The notes: generated from the sequence alone by a model not told the origin. DNA of 64,000 bases from Rosettibacter sp037481715 (GCA_037481715.1 JBBFLD010000002.1:124001-188000), one strand, 5' to 3'; positions 28,005 through 37,662 are shown, numbered from the stretch's first letter. Program-made: numbers and translations.

Positions 28005-30380
28005 TCATTTTCCCATTATTACTTTTACATGACAGATTTCTTTTTGTGATACTGGAATAATATTAGAGTTTAGCTTTTCTCCATCTACATAAAGTTCTTT
28101 AATACCAGATTCTACACCAGCTTCATTATCAACATCAATCATATATCTTGTTCCACGAAAAACTCTTTCAACAGAAAAAGATTTCCAGTTAGAAGGAATG
28201 ACAGGGTCAACAATTAAGCCACTGTAAGTAGGTCTGATTCCCATAATATAATCATAAAAAATTCTATACATCCAAGCTGCAGTTCCTGTTTGCCATGAAT
28301 GACTTGCTTTACCTGGAGATGAATGTTCGTTGCTTGTGATATATTGTGAAAAAACATATGGCTCAACAGTAAAAATATCCGAATCGATTCTATTAGGTAA
28401 TATTTTTTTAAGATAATCAAAAGCAATATTACCACGTTTCATAATTGCTTCGGCTTGAATAAGCCATGTAATAGGATGGCAAAAAATTCCTCCATTTTCT
28501 TTTTTACCTGCTACACATCTCGTAATTAAACCAACATTTGGATCAATCTCTCTAAATGCTGGGGCACAAATTTTAGGACCATATTCCGTATCAAGATATT
28601 TTCTAACACTATCAAGTGCTTTAATTAATCTTTGTCTATCTGGTAAATTTGCAATAACTGGCCATGATTGAGTATTGATAAAAATTCTCCCGTATTTATT
28701 TTCTTTAGAACCAATTTTTCTTTTCCCGCTTCCGAATGCTCTAATATACCATTCACCATCCCAGCATAATTCTTCAATACTTTTAGTTATTTTATTTTTT
28801 AATTCTTCAATTTCTTTGTAATCAATTTTTATATACTGAAATAACTCAATTAATCTGTTCAACATAGCAACATAAAACATTGCAGCCCAAACACTTTCAC
28901 CACCATCATCACCGCCAATATAATCTAAAGTATCATTCCAATCGCCTCTTCCAAATACAGGCAAATTTCTGGCAGTTAAAATGTTCTTGATAAAATTAAC
29001 AACTGAATATAAATGACTTAAAATTGTTCCTTCTTCACTGTCAACATAAGAAACTTTTTCATTCAATATTTCAAAATCACCGGTTTCACGTATATATTCT
29101 GTTACAGCAAGAATATACCAAACAGGGTCATCACAATGTTTTGTAAGTTCTCCATTGGAGTCATTATAAAAATGATGATATACTCTTCCATCCTTGAACA
29201 TTTGTCTCGATAACAAAAGAATTCTTTCTTTTGCTTTTTCGTGCATTGCAATTGTAACAGCAATTGTATCTTGTGCAGTATCGCGAAAACCAAAACCCCG
29301 GCTGATTCCCCAATAATAATAACTTGCAACTCTTCCGACATCAAAAGCAACTTTTGCCTGATAAGGAACCCAGTAGTTCATAAAAATATTTATGTCTCTA
29401 TCTGGCGTGTTACAACGAGTATGATTAATAAATTTTTCCCATTTATTCTGAACTTGCAATAACGCATCATTTACTGAATCAACATTATTATATTTTTTTA
29501 ATATTAATTCTTTTTTCTCATTAAATTCTTTTTTAGGAATAACACCAAGAGAAAAAATTATTTCCTTTGTTTCATTTGGTAATAACTCAATATCAACCCT
29601 AAGCACGCCAACTGCATTTCCATAATCTGTATCTTTATTTGATAATTCATCAACTTCCAATCCTAAAGGATTACTTTCATTTCGAAAATTTCCAATAAAT
29701 CTTTCTCTTAAAGTTTCATACTGTGTTACTGGAAAATTAACAGTAAAAAATGCCCATTGGTCCCATTCCTGATTTTCTTGTTGCTGTGTTCCATTCGATT
29801 TTGTTACCCAGTAGGTTTTGGTTGCAAATAATGTATTAAGATTTTTATCAAAATAAACACGATTAAAATGTTGGTCATCACATTGATTAATTAAGTCTAT
29901 TAATCCATGCCCCAATGCAAATTCAACATATGCATATAAAGATAATTTTCGAGTGGTGTTCGAATCATTTTTAACTGCAACTTTCCAAATTTCTCTATTA
30001 TCATCTAAAGGTACAAAAAATAAACCTTCAGCATGAATATTATTTATTAAAGATTCAATTTTAGTATAACCAAAACCATGAATAGTTTTATAAGAATCTT
30101 TGTATTTACCCACAGGCTGCCAGCTTAAAGTCCAATACTCTTTACTGTCTTTGTCTTTTATGTAAACATATTTCCCAGGTCTATCTGGAGGGACTTCATT
30201 TATGCGATATCTTGTTATTCTGCCATGCAGCGGATTTTTAATATAACTAATACCTCCAGCATTGTTTGAAATTGTAGAAAAATATTCATCATTATAAATA
30301 TAATTAATCCATGGAGTTGGAGTAGCTACATTGTTAATAATAAATTCCTTACCATTTTCAGAAAATTCACCATATTTCAT
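28005..30380 (-). CDS. GH94 disaccharide phosphorylase (cellobiose/chitobiose type)
   Basis: A 791-residue, signal-less GH94 protein and the first gene of the minus-strand hydrolase operon. The N-terminal beta-sandwich starts with FSENGKEFIINNVATPTPWINYI and INEVPPDRPGKYVYIKD. The alpha-barrel includes YYYWGISRGFGFRDTAQD (about residues 354-370), the PVFGRGDWNDTLDYIGGDDGGESVW motif with DWND at 480-483 (the usual acid-catalyst region) and WLIQAEAIMKRG. GH94 enzymes phosphorolyse beta-1,4 disaccharides such as cellobiose or N,N'-diacetylchitobiose to a sugar-1-phosphate. Near GlcNAc-handling genes, the chitobiose core of an N-glycan is an attractive substrate, yet sequence alone does not separate it from cellobiose. 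AAGGGTATTATA precedes the ATG. Confidence 0.92.
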   Translation of the reverse strand: MKYGEFSENGKEFIINNVATPTPWINYIYNDEYFSTISNNAGGISYIKNPLHGRITRYRINEVPPDRPGKYVYIKDKDSKEYWTLSWQPVGKYKDSYKTIHGFGYTKIESLINNIHAEGLFFVPLDDNREIWKVAVKNDSNTTRKLSLYAYVEFALGHGLIDLINQCDDQHFNRVYFDKNLNTLFATKTYWVTKSNGTQQQENQEWDQWAFFTVNFPVTQYETLRERFIGNFRNESNPLGLEVDELSNKDTDYGNAVGVLRVDIELLPNETKEIIFSLGVIPKKEFNEKKELILKKYNNVDSVNDALLQVQNKWEKFINHTRCNTPDRDINIFMNYWVPYQAKVAFDVGRVASYYYWGISRGFGFRDTAQDTIAVTIAMHEKAKERILLLSRQMFKDGRVYHHFYNDSNGELTKHCDDPVWYILAVTEYIRETGDFEILNEKVSYVDSEEGTILSHLYSVVNFIKNILTARNLPVFGRGDWNDTLDYIGGDDGGESVWAAMFYVAMLNRLIELFQYIKIDYKEIEELKNKITKSIEELCWDGEWYIRAFGSGKRKIGSKENKYGRIFINTQSWPVIANLPDRQRLIKALDSVRKYLDTEYGPKICAPAFREIDPNVGLITRCVAGKKENGGIFCHPITWLIQAEAIMKRGNIAFDYLKKILPNRIDSDIFTVEPYVFSQYITSNEHSSPGKASHSWQTGTAAWMYRIFYDYIMGIRPTYSGLIVDPVIPSNWKSFSVERVFRGTRYMIDVDNEAGVESGIKELYVDGEKLNSNIIPVSQKEICHVKVIMGK

Positions 30381-30575
30381 TATAATACCCTTAAAATAAT
30401 TAGTATATTTTTTTCTAAAAATAACTTATCGAAAAATATGTAAGCCATTTAATAAAATCAATTAAATTATCTATTAAAATTGATTCTTTTTTTAATAAAG
30501 AATTATTTTTAGTTCAGTTTTTTTTATAACAATAAATATTATTGATAAATTTAAAAGAAGTAAAGGGAGGTAAAA

Positions 30576-30610
30576 ACTTATTACTTTAACATTACTGTTA
30601 TGTAATAAGT
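30576..30610 (-). terminator. Possible terminator after the 30664-31065 gene
   Basis: A perfect 9-bp inverted repeat ACTTATTAC (30576-30584) / GTAATAAGT (30602-30610) with a 17-base loop lies 54 bases past the stop of the minus-strand gene and is followed on that strand by TTTTT. The stem is AT-rich and weak. The rest of the 283-base gap (30381-30663) is AT-rich and must hold the GH94 operon promoter, but no clear boxes were seen. Confidence 0.35.
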
Positions 30611-30663
30611 GAATTATGAAATTTTCATCAATAAACTTAAGATTGCGCTTTTTAGAGTTGCAT

Positions 30664-31065
30664 TTACATAAAATTAATTACAGAATTATTTGATTTCTTT
30701 CGCATCTCTTCATTAATAATAGTGTAACGTGTTCGACCACCATTGTTTTTTTCATTATTAAAACTTTTTACCGATTCTTTTAATATATCATTACTGCTTT
30801 TTAGATAAATTAAATTTGGATTGGTAAGATAAATTTTGTTTGTTCCTCGATATTTTATTGCTTCATTGTAATAAAAATTATTCTTTGAAAGTGGCTGGGG
30901 TATAATTGGGAGAGAATTATTGATATTCAAATTAACATTTTGTTCTTTGTTTATTTTTTTATTCTTTAATCTTAATCTCGATATTAAATAAGATAATATT
31001 ATTACAACTCCAAGCAAAGCTATGGAAATCTGCAATCCCTCATATATAATATCAATTAATTCCAT
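30664..31065 (-). CDS. Small single-pass membrane protein, unknown function
   Basis: A 133-residue frame with one clear transmembrane helix at about residues 11-31 (LQISIALLGVVIILSYLISRL), followed by a basic stretch (RLKNKKINK) that would lie in the cytoplasm. The C-terminal 95 residues are polar, Asn- and Lys-rich, with NKIYLTNPNLIYLKSSNDILKE and a final RKKSNN segment. I do not recognise a family. Codon use and length are plausible for a real gene, and it stands alone, divergent from the macro-domain gene by 195 bases. It could also be a lineage-specific or decaying frame. Confidence 0.5.
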   Translation of the reverse strand: MELIDIIYEGLQISIALLGVVIILSYLISRLRLKNKKINKEQNVNLNINNSLPIIPQPLSKNNFYYNEAIKYRGTNKIYLTNPNLIYLKSSNDILKESVKSFNNEKNNGGRTRYTIINEEMRKKSNNSVINFM

Positions 31066-31260
31066 AAATTTTATTTTATATTCAACTACAAAAAATCAAT
31101 ATTAATGCCATCATCGATTTATAATTTTTTCGTCTTTTTCTATGTTGTTTAATAATTAAGTAGTTTCACAATGAGAAAATGATACTTTTTAAAACAACAT
31201 TCGTTTACAGATTAATTTTGTTTTATTATTTTTTAGTTAAAATAAAATTCATTCTATATT

Positions 31261-31770
31261 ATGGAGAGAATTGAAATAATTAAAGGCGACATAACTAAAT
31301 TAAAAGTCGATGCAATTGTTAATGCTGCTAATAACTCATTATTAGGAGGAGGTGGGGTTGATGGTGCTATTCATAGAGCAGCAGGTCCAGAACTTTTAGA
31401 AGAATGTAAAAAATTAGGTGGCTGTCCAACTGGCGAAGCTAAAATAACTAAAGGCTATAACCTGCCAGCTAAGTTTGTAATTCATACTGTGGGACCAATT
31501 TGGCATGGTGGTAATTATAATGAAGATGAATTATTAGCTAATTGTTATAAAAATTCCTTAAAACTTGCAGTTGAGAATGGAATTAAAACTATAGCTTTCC
31601 CTTCAATCAGTACTGGAGCTTACCGATTCCCTGTTGAACGAGCTTCTAAAATTGCTTTTAATACAGTAATAGAATTTTTACATAAACATAATGAAATTGA
31701 GAAAGTTATATTTTGCTGCTTTGACGATAAAACTTATTCTATCTATTTACAATTAAAAAATTCCAATTAA
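31261..31770 (+). CDS. Macro-domain O-acetyl-ADP-ribose deacetylase-like protein
   Basis: A 169-residue single macro domain of the YmdB/MacroD type. The N-terminal RIEIIKGDITKLKVDAIVNAANNSLLGGGGVDGAIHRAAGPELLEECKKLGGCPTGEAKITKGYNLP segment holds the diagnostic NAANNSLLGGGGVDGAIH loop for ADP-ribose binding, and the phosphate loop ISTGAYRFPVERA lies near residues 120-135. Such proteins hydrolyse O-acetyl-ADP-ribose or remove mono-ADP-ribose from proteins. The length matches the family. It is a single gene, 85 bases before the isocitrate-dehydrogenase-like gene, with no ADP-ribosyltransferase partner in view, so a housekeeping role is more likely than a toxin system. The start is the ATG at 31261; no strong ribosome-binding site is visible. 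Confidence 0.94.
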   Translation: MERIEIIKGDITKLKVDAIVNAANNSLLGGGGVDGAIHRAAGPELLEECKKLGGCPTGEAKITKGYNLPAKFVIHTVGPIWHGGNYNEDELLANCYKNSLKLAVENGIKTIAFPSISTGAYRFPVERASKIAFNTVIEFLHKHNEIEKVIFCCFDDKTYSIYLQLKNSN

Positions 31771-31855
31771 TTTACTACTCACATTTAATTTTCTATTTGC
31801 CAAATATATTTAACATCTATAAGTTGTATATTGAATTTTATCATAGGAGTATATA

Positions 31856-33034
31856 ATGAGAACTATAGTTGCATTGCCTGGAGATGGTATTGGAAAAATT
31901 GTTCTTCCAGAAGCAATTAGACTTTTAAATGCAGCGGGATTTGAAGCTGATTATGTTTGGGGAGATATAGGCTGGGAATTTTGGTGCAAAGAAGGAAATG
32001 CTCTGCCGCAAAGAACTATTGATTTGATTGCCAATCATAAAATTGCTTTGTTTGGTGCAATAACAAGTAAACCCAAAGATGCAGCCGACAAAGAATTAAA
32101 TCCAGAACTTCAAGGAAAAGGCTTTACTTACTTTTCCCCAATAGTTTCTCTTCGACAAATTTTTAACTTGGATATTTGTATTCGTCCATGCATATCATTT
32201 AAAGGAAATCCACTTAACTTCATTCGTAAAAAAATTGATGGCACTTATGAAGAACCGTTTGTCAATGTAGTTGTATTCAGACAAAATACTGAAGGATTAT
32301 ATGCAGGTGTTGAATGGACTAATCCTCCCAAACAAGTTAGAGATGCTCTCGAAACTCATCCAAAGATGAAAGCATTTGCTGATGTACCAAGTGAAGAAAT
32401 GGCAATCTCAACAAGAATTGTTACAAAAAAAGCAAGTGAAAGAATTATACGCGCTGCTTTTGAATATGCAAGAAAATATGGATATAAAAGCGTAACTCTT
32501 TGTGAAAAACCTAATGTTCTTAGAGAAACTTCTGGCATGATGCTTCGAGTTGCAAAAGAAATTTCAAAAGATTATCCTGAAATTGAGCTCTGGGATACAA
32601 ACATTGATGCACAAATGATGTGGCTTACAAAAAATCCCGAAGATTATGGAATTATAGTTGCAGAAAATATGTTTGGCGACATAATTAGTGACGGCTTTGC
32701 TGGTTTAGTTGGAGGACTTGGTTTTGCTTGCAGCGCAAACATTGGAGATGAAATTGCAATTTTTGAACCAACTCATGGTTCCGCACCCAAGTATGAAAAA
32801 CTAAATCCATCAATTGTTAATCCAATTGCAATGTTTATGAGTGCAGTAATGATGCTTGAACATATCGGTGAAAATGAAATTGCAAATAGAATTCGAAATG
32901 CTATTGCAAAAGTAATTGAAGAAGGAAAGGTAAGAACTTATGACATGCTAAAATTGAAAGGCGGTCCAGATGTATTTGAAAAAGGCGCTTCATCAACTCA
33001 ACAAATGACAGATGCTGTTATTTCTAAGTTGTAA
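31856..33034 (+). CDS. Isocitrate/isopropylmalate dehydrogenase family, probably isocitrate dehydrogenase
   Basis: A 392-residue member of the beta-decarboxylating dehydrogenase family. It has the N-terminal LPGDGIGKIVLPEAIRLL, the substrate-site VVVFRQNTEGLYAGVEW, Mg-binding WDTNIDAQMMWLTKNPEDYGIIVAENMFGDIISDGFAGLVGGLGF and coenzyme-site EPTHGSAPKYEKLNPSIVNPIAMFMSAVMMLEHIGE. The context (aconitase, citrate-lyase subunits, PrpD) supports isocitrate oxidation to 2-oxoglutarate. A 3-isopropylmalate or homoisocitrate function cannot be excluded by sequence. It opens a plus-strand cluster running to 42049. AGGAGTATATA precedes the ATG. Confidence 0.85.
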   Translation: MRTIVALPGDGIGKIVLPEAIRLLNAAGFEADYVWGDIGWEFWCKEGNALPQRTIDLIANHKIALFGAITSKPKDAADKELNPELQGKGFTYFSPIVSLRQIFNLDICIRPCISFKGNPLNFIRKKIDGTYEEPFVNVVVFRQNTEGLYAGVEWTNPPKQVRDALETHPKMKAFADVPSEEMAISTRIVTKKASERIIRAAFEYARKYGYKSVTLCEKPNVLRETSGMMLRVAKEISKDYPEIELWDTNIDAQMMWLTKNPEDYGIIVAENMFGDIISDGFAGLVGGLGFACSANIGDEIAIFEPTHGSAPKYEKLNPSIVNPIAMFMSAVMMLEHIGENEIANRIRNAIAKVIEEGKVRTYDMLKLKGGPDVFEKGASSTQQMTDAVISKL

Positions 33035-33141
33035 TTAAGAAGCAAGAAATTTGCTAAATTGTTACAACATAAAATTAAGTTATTGAGAAAATTATTTTAT
33101 TTATTTTGATGACATCTCAATGAACTTAATATACTCCGCTG

Positions 33142-33196
33142 TTCTCTGTGATAATCTCTGAGTTTCTCCATGTAAAAAATAAAGTCACACAGAGAA
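33142..33196. repeat. Intergenic inverted repeat upstream of cstA
   Basis: TTCTCTGTG (33142-33150) and its exact complement CACAGAGAA (33188-33196) flank 37 bases in the 233-base gap between the isocitrate-dehydrogenase-like gene and cstA. The surrounding wording (TCTCTGAGTTTCTCC, AATCAAAGAGAAA) is a degenerate continuation of the same motif. It resembles dispersed intergenic repeats, but could also end transcription or serve as a binding site. Two TTTGTAAT octamers lie just downstream at 33234-33249. Confidence 0.4.
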
Positions 33197-33267
33197 TCAA
33201 AGAGAAATAATAGTGAACAATGAAAGAAATGAATTTTGTAATTTTGTAATCAAACAAAGGCAAAAAA

Positions 33268-34902
33268 ATGAGTGGCATACTTTTAATATTATTTGCTATT
33301 CTAATGTTCATTGGTGCATACAAAATTTATGGCGGATATATTGCAAAAAAATTGAGTGTATCAAACTCAAATGCAACCCCATCACATTCATTATATGATG
33401 GAGTAGATTATTGCCCTGCTAAATCTCCTGTTTTGCTTGGACATCATTTCGCTTCAATCGCCGGAGCTGGACCGATTGTTGGTCCTATCATTGCTGCAAG
33501 TTTTGGATGGATTCCTGTTTACATCTGGATATTAATGGGTTCTGTTTTTATTGGCGGTGTTCATGATTATACAACAATCATTGCTTCTGTTCGACATAAA
33601 GGAAAATCAATTGGTCAGATAATAGAAAATTATATCGGCATAAGCGGCAAAAAACTTTTCTTAATTTTCACTTGGGCAACATTAATTCTTGTTATTGCTG
33701 TATTCACATTAATTGTTGCAGATACTTTCACTCACATTCCCAGTTCAGGAACATCCTCTATACTATTTATTCTTTTAGCAATAATTTTTGGATTGAGTGT
33801 TTATAGATTCAAAGTGCCATTATGGATTTCTTCAATTATTGGAATCATCTTTCTATCAATTTGCATTTATCTTGGTTATATATTCCCTTTACAATTAGAT
33901 AAAAATACATGGATTATTATTCTGCTTATTTACATTTTTCTTGCTTCAGTAACACCTGTTTGGATTTTGCTTCAACCAAGGGATTATCTCAATTCATTTT
34001 TCTTATATGGATTAATGATATCTGGAATTGTTGGATTATTTTTTACACTTCCTGAAGTTCATTTATCACCTGTTACAAATTTTACAGTAGATAAAGTTGG
34101 ATATCTATTCCCTGCTCTATTTGTTACAGTTGCATGCGGTGCAATTAGTGGATTCCACTCTATTGTAGGAAGCGGCACAACTGCTAAACAACTCGACAAA
34201 GAAACAGATGCTAAAATTATTGGCTATGGAGGAATGCTGATAGAAGGTTTGCTTGCAGTACTTTCACTTCTTTCCGTTGCTTCGTTAGACCAACAACATT
34301 TTCTTGAATTATTAAATACAAAAGGAGCTGTTGCAGCTTTTTCAACAGGTATTGCAAATTTTATGCATAATATTCCTTTCTTGAATATCTCTGTTGATGC
34401 AGCTACAAGCTTTGCAGCTCTTGCCGTGTCAGCTTTTGCACTAACATCGCTCGATACCGCAACTCGATTAGCCCGTTATTCATTTCAAGAATTTTTTGAA
34501 ATTAAAGAAAAGAAAGAACAAAGTATTTTAGTAAAAAACAGATATATTGCAACTGCAATTACAGTTTTATTTGGTGCTGCATTAACTTTAAGTGGACAAT
34601 CAATGTCAATCTGGCCAGTATTTGGAAGCGCAAATCAATTATTAGCTGCAATTGCTCTGCTTGCTCTCACTGTCTGGGTTGCTCATCTTAACATTGATAT
34701 GAAATTTACATTGATACCAATGTTATTCATGTTTGCTGTTACACTAACATCTCTATTAATGTTGTTTTATAATAATTTAATCTCAGGTAACTTTGCTCTT
34801 TCATTTATTTCATTATTGCTGTTTGTTCTTGCAGTAATTTTAGCTCTTCAAGCTTATCAAGTATTAAGAAAAAATCAAAAAATACCAGTAGCAGTAAAAT
34901 AA
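33268..34902 (+). CDS. cstA: CstA-family transporter (carbon starvation protein A)
   Basis: A 544-residue polytopic inner-membrane protein with about 15 hydrophobic segments. CstA signatures include YGGYIAKKL near residue 24, DYCPAKSPVLLGHHFASIAGAGPIVGPIIAASFGW (about 48-80), GGVHDYTTIIASVRHKGKSIGQI and AISGFHSIVGSGTTAKQL (about 290-310), with SAFALTSLDTATRLARY further on. Family members take up peptides or pyruvate under nutrient limitation. It is embedded in a tricarboxylate cluster and followed 4 bases later by an HD-domain gene, so here it may move a carboxylate. The substrate is an inference. It starts with AAAGG before the ATG. Confidence 0.9.
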   Translation: MSGILLILFAILMFIGAYKIYGGYIAKKLSVSNSNATPSHSLYDGVDYCPAKSPVLLGHHFASIAGAGPIVGPIIAASFGWIPVYIWILMGSVFIGGVHDYTTIIASVRHKGKSIGQIIENYIGISGKKLFLIFTWATLILVIAVFTLIVADTFTHIPSSGTSSILFILLAIIFGLSVYRFKVPLWISSIIGIIFLSICIYLGYIFPLQLDKNTWIIILLIYIFLASVTPVWILLQPRDYLNSFFLYGLMISGIVGLFFTLPEVHLSPVTNFTVDKVGYLFPALFVTVACGAISGFHSIVGSGTTAKQLDKETDAKIIGYGGMLIEGLLAVLSLLSVASLDQQHFLELLNTKGAVAAFSTGIANFMHNIPFLNISVDAATSFAALAVSAFALTSLDTATRLARYSFQEFFEIKEKKEQSILVKNRYIATAITVLFGAALTLSGQSMSIWPVFGSANQLLAAIALLALTVWVAHLNIDMKFTLIPMLFMFAVTLTSLLMLFYNNLISGNFALSFISLLLFVLAVILALQAYQVLRKNQKIPVAVK

Positions 34903-34906
34903 TTTT

Positions 34907-35440
34907 ATGATAAAAGAAAAAATTAAAAAACTTTGGCCCGAAATTGATTGGATTCAAGATGAATCTTTGAAAGAAAAAGTTATTGACTGCTGGACTTTTG
35001 CAATTGAAAATTCTTCTCTAACAGTAGAAGATTTAGAAGAAATTCCGTTTACTCTGCTTATCAAAGATTGTAAAATTTCTTTCATCAATCATAAAAGAAC
35101 ATGTGTTCAGTTAGCTGTTGAAATTGCTAAAATTATGAAAAAGAATTTTGGTGATTCTATTAACATAAATATGGATTATTTGATTGCAGGTGCAATTCTA
35201 ATTGATGTTGGTAAATTGTTAGAATATGAAAAAGTTGAAGGCAAAATTATAACAAGCAAAGCTGGCACTCTCGTTCGTCATCCATTTAGTGGATTAGCTA
35301 TTGCAGCAAGATTTAATTTACCTTATGAAGTTCAACATATAATTGCAACACATTCAAAAGAAGGTGATTTAGAAAAAAGAACAATTGAATCAATCATTGT
35401 TCATCATGCAGATTTTGTTTCGTTCGAACCTTTTCAGTAA
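34907..35440 (+). CDS. HD-domain-like protein with altered HD motif
   Basis: A 177-residue cytoplasmic protein with the helical layout of an HD phosphohydrolase. His62 (NHKRTCVQLA) could be the first metal ligand; the AGAILIDVGKLLEYE segment corresponds to the usual HD-x-GK stretch, but the His of the dyad is Ile99 here, leaving Asp100. Later come RHPFSG (His125), ATHSKEGD and HHADF (His166, His167, Asp169). With one core ligand lost, the protein may have weak or no nucleotide hydrolase activity, or may bind metal differently. It begins 4 bases after cstA and ends 24 bases before the aconitase, so it belongs to the tricarboxylate cluster. Its role there is unknown. Confidence 0.8.
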   Translation: MIKEKIKKLWPEIDWIQDESLKEKVIDCWTFAIENSSLTVEDLEEIPFTLLIKDCKISFINHKRTCVQLAVEIAKIMKKNFGDSININMDYLIAGAILIDVGKLLEYEKVEGKIITSKAGTLVRHPFSGLAIAARFNLPYEVQHIIATHSKEGDLEKRTIESIIVHHADFVSFEPFQ

Positions 35441-35464
35441 AAATTTTTTAATGAGGCTATATCA

Positions 35465-37435
35465 ATGCCGCAAACATTAATTGAAAAAATTGTACAAAAA
35501 TTTGCTGTTGACTTAATGCCAAATCATATTGTGAAATCTGGAGATTATGTTACAATTCGTCCAGCTTATGTAATGACACATGATAATACTGGAGCTGTAA
35601 TTCCAAAATTTCAAAGTATTGGTGCAAAGAAATTAGCAAATCCTCGCCAAGTTGTAATAACCCTCGACCACGATATTCAAAACAAAGATGAAAAAAATCT
35701 GCAGAAATATAAAAAGATAGAAGAATTTGCTAAATCAATGGGAGCAGATTTTTATCCCGCAGGCAGGGGTATAGGGCATCAAATTATGGTTGAAGAAGGA
35801 TATGCATTCCCAGGAACTTTAGTTGTTGCTTCTGACAGTCATTCTAATATGTATGGTGGCATAGGATGCCTTGGAACTCCAATTGTTAGAACTGATGCAG
35901 CTGCTATCTGGGCAACAGGTAAAACATGGTGGCAAGTCCCTCCAATTGCAAAAGTTGAACTAAAAGAGAAATTAAATCCAGGTGTTTCTGGAAAAGATGT
36001 TATAATTGCTCTTTGCGGCTTTTTCAATAACGACGAAGTCCTTAACCATGCCATTGAATTTACTGGCAGAGGAATTGAATTTTTAACCATTGACGAAAGA
36101 TTAACAATTGCCAACATGACAACAGAATGGGGTGCTTTAGCAGGTATATTCCCCATTGATAATATATTAATTGATTGGTTAAATAAAAGAGCTAACTTTA
36201 TTAAACAAAGAGGGTTAGAAGGTGTAGCTTCTGATATTGATGGAAATGGTTTACACCCAAGATTAAACCTCGATAGAATTAAAAAATTAGAAAAAGAAAT
36301 CGAATATTTAAGAGCAGATGAAGATGCTTTTTATGCTAAAGAATTAACCATTGATTTATCAACAATAGAACCCTATGTATCAGGACCCAATACAGTTAAG
36401 AAGATGCTCCCAATTTCTGAAATTAAAAAGAAAAAAATAAAAATTGATAAAGCCTATCTGGTTTCATGTGTTAATTCAAGATTGGAAGATATAGCAGAAG
36501 CTGCAAGAATCTTAAGAGGTAAAAAAATTGCAAGCCATGTAAAATTTTATATAAGTCCAGCTTCGAGTGAAATTCAAAAAGAAAGTGAAAAAAGAGGTGA
36601 TTGGCAGGCATTAATTGAAGCTGGAGCAATACCATTGCCCCCTGGCTGCGGTCCTTGTATAGGCCTGGGCGAAGGCTTGCTTGAAGATGGAGAAGTTGGA
36701 ATTTCAGCTACAAACAGAAACTTCAAAGGCAGAATGGGTTCGCCTAATGCAACTGCTTATCTCGCTTCGCCTGCAGTAGTTGCTTATTCTGCTCTGTCTG
36801 GTTATATAGATTATGAATGGAATGAACCACAAAAAAATATTATCGGTGAAATAAAAGTTAATCAAAAAGAAATAGCACCCGAACCTGTTCAAATTATTGA
36901 TGGATTCCCTGCCTCAATTAATGGAGAAATTATTTTTTGTCCTCAAGACAATCTTAACACTGATGGAATTTATCCAGGTAAATACACTTACAACGATTCA
37001 ATGACTCCTCAAGACCAAGCAAGTGTTGTCATGGAAAATTACGATCCCAATTTCAAATTAATTGCAAAAGAAGGAGATATTCTTGTTAGTGGATTTAATT
37101 TTGGAACAGGCAGCTCTCGTGAACAAGCTGCAACTGCCCTAAAATACAAAGGCATTCAACTTGTTATAGCAGGTTCATTCAATGAAACATATAAACGAAA
37201 TGCAATTAACAACGGATTTTTAACTATCGAATGTCCTCAACTTGTTAATGATTTGAAAACTCAATTTGGTTCAGAAAGCTTAACCATTAAAACAGGAATG
37301 GTCGCAAATATTGATTTTGAAAAATCTATAATTAAAGTCAGAGATAAAATTTATTCAATAAATCCTATTGGTATAACTGCACAAAAGTTAATTGTAGCAG
37401 GTGGATTAGAAAACTGGATTAAGTCCATGCTCTGA
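35465..37435 (+). CDS. Aconitase-family hydratase (fused large and small domains)
   Basis: A 656-residue aconitase-superfamily enzyme carrying both the iron-sulfur part and the swivel domain in one chain. The first part contains TLVVASDSHSNMYGGIGCLGTPIVRTDAA (about 118-145) and cluster cysteines Cys335 (LVSCVNSRLED) and Cys395/Cys398 (PPGCGPCIGLG), then ATNRNFKGRMGSPNATAYLASPAVVAYSAL. The swivel part includes ILVSGFNFGTGSSREQAATALKYKGIQLVIAGSF near 540-575. It would interconvert citrate, cis-aconitate and isocitrate. Its length and wording lie close to homoaconitase-type proteins, so homocitrate is an alternative substrate. The neighbours (isocitrate dehydrogenase family, citrate-lyase subunits) favour citrate. 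Confidence 0.9.
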   Translation: MPQTLIEKIVQKFAVDLMPNHIVKSGDYVTIRPAYVMTHDNTGAVIPKFQSIGAKKLANPRQVVITLDHDIQNKDEKNLQKYKKIEEFAKSMGADFYPAGRGIGHQIMVEEGYAFPGTLVVASDSHSNMYGGIGCLGTPIVRTDAAAIWATGKTWWQVPPIAKVELKEKLNPGVSGKDVIIALCGFFNNDEVLNHAIEFTGRGIEFLTIDERLTIANMTTEWGALAGIFPIDNILIDWLNKRANFIKQRGLEGVASDIDGNGLHPRLNLDRIKKLEKEIEYLRADEDAFYAKELTIDLSTIEPYVSGPNTVKKMLPISEIKKKKIKIDKAYLVSCVNSRLEDIAEAARILRGKKIASHVKFYISPASSEIQKESEKRGDWQALIEAGAIPLPPGCGPCIGLGEGLLEDGEVGISATNRNFKGRMGSPNATAYLASPAVVAYSALSGYIDYEWNEPQKNIIGEIKVNQKEIAPEPVQIIDGFPASINGEIIFCPQDNLNTDGIYPGKYTYNDSMTPQDQASVVMENYDPNFKLIAKEGDILVSGFNFGTGSSREQAATALKYKGIQLVIAGSFNETYKRNAINNGFLTIECPQLVNDLKTQFGSESLTIKTGMVANIDFEKSIIKVRDKIYSINPIGITAQKLIVAGGLENWIKSML

Positions 37436-37662
37436 TTCTTTATAATTTTTTTATGTCTATAAAAAAGATGAATAAAATCCTTTGCTTTCATTATCAAAAT
37501 TGATAATTTAATTTACGATGATATAAAAAATCTTTTATGATTAGAAAAAATATAATTTCAAAACACTTCTTCCCTTTCCTCAACTTTCCTAAAATTTACG
37601 AAACCAACTGGCAAAACAAGTAAATCTCTTTCATAATTTTTTAACAATTAAGGATTAACACT

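Noticed and set aside
31261..31770. Macro-domain gene as antitoxin of an ADP-ribosylating toxin pair
   Set aside because: No transferase partner is adjacent; the gene looks like a stand-alone deacetylase.
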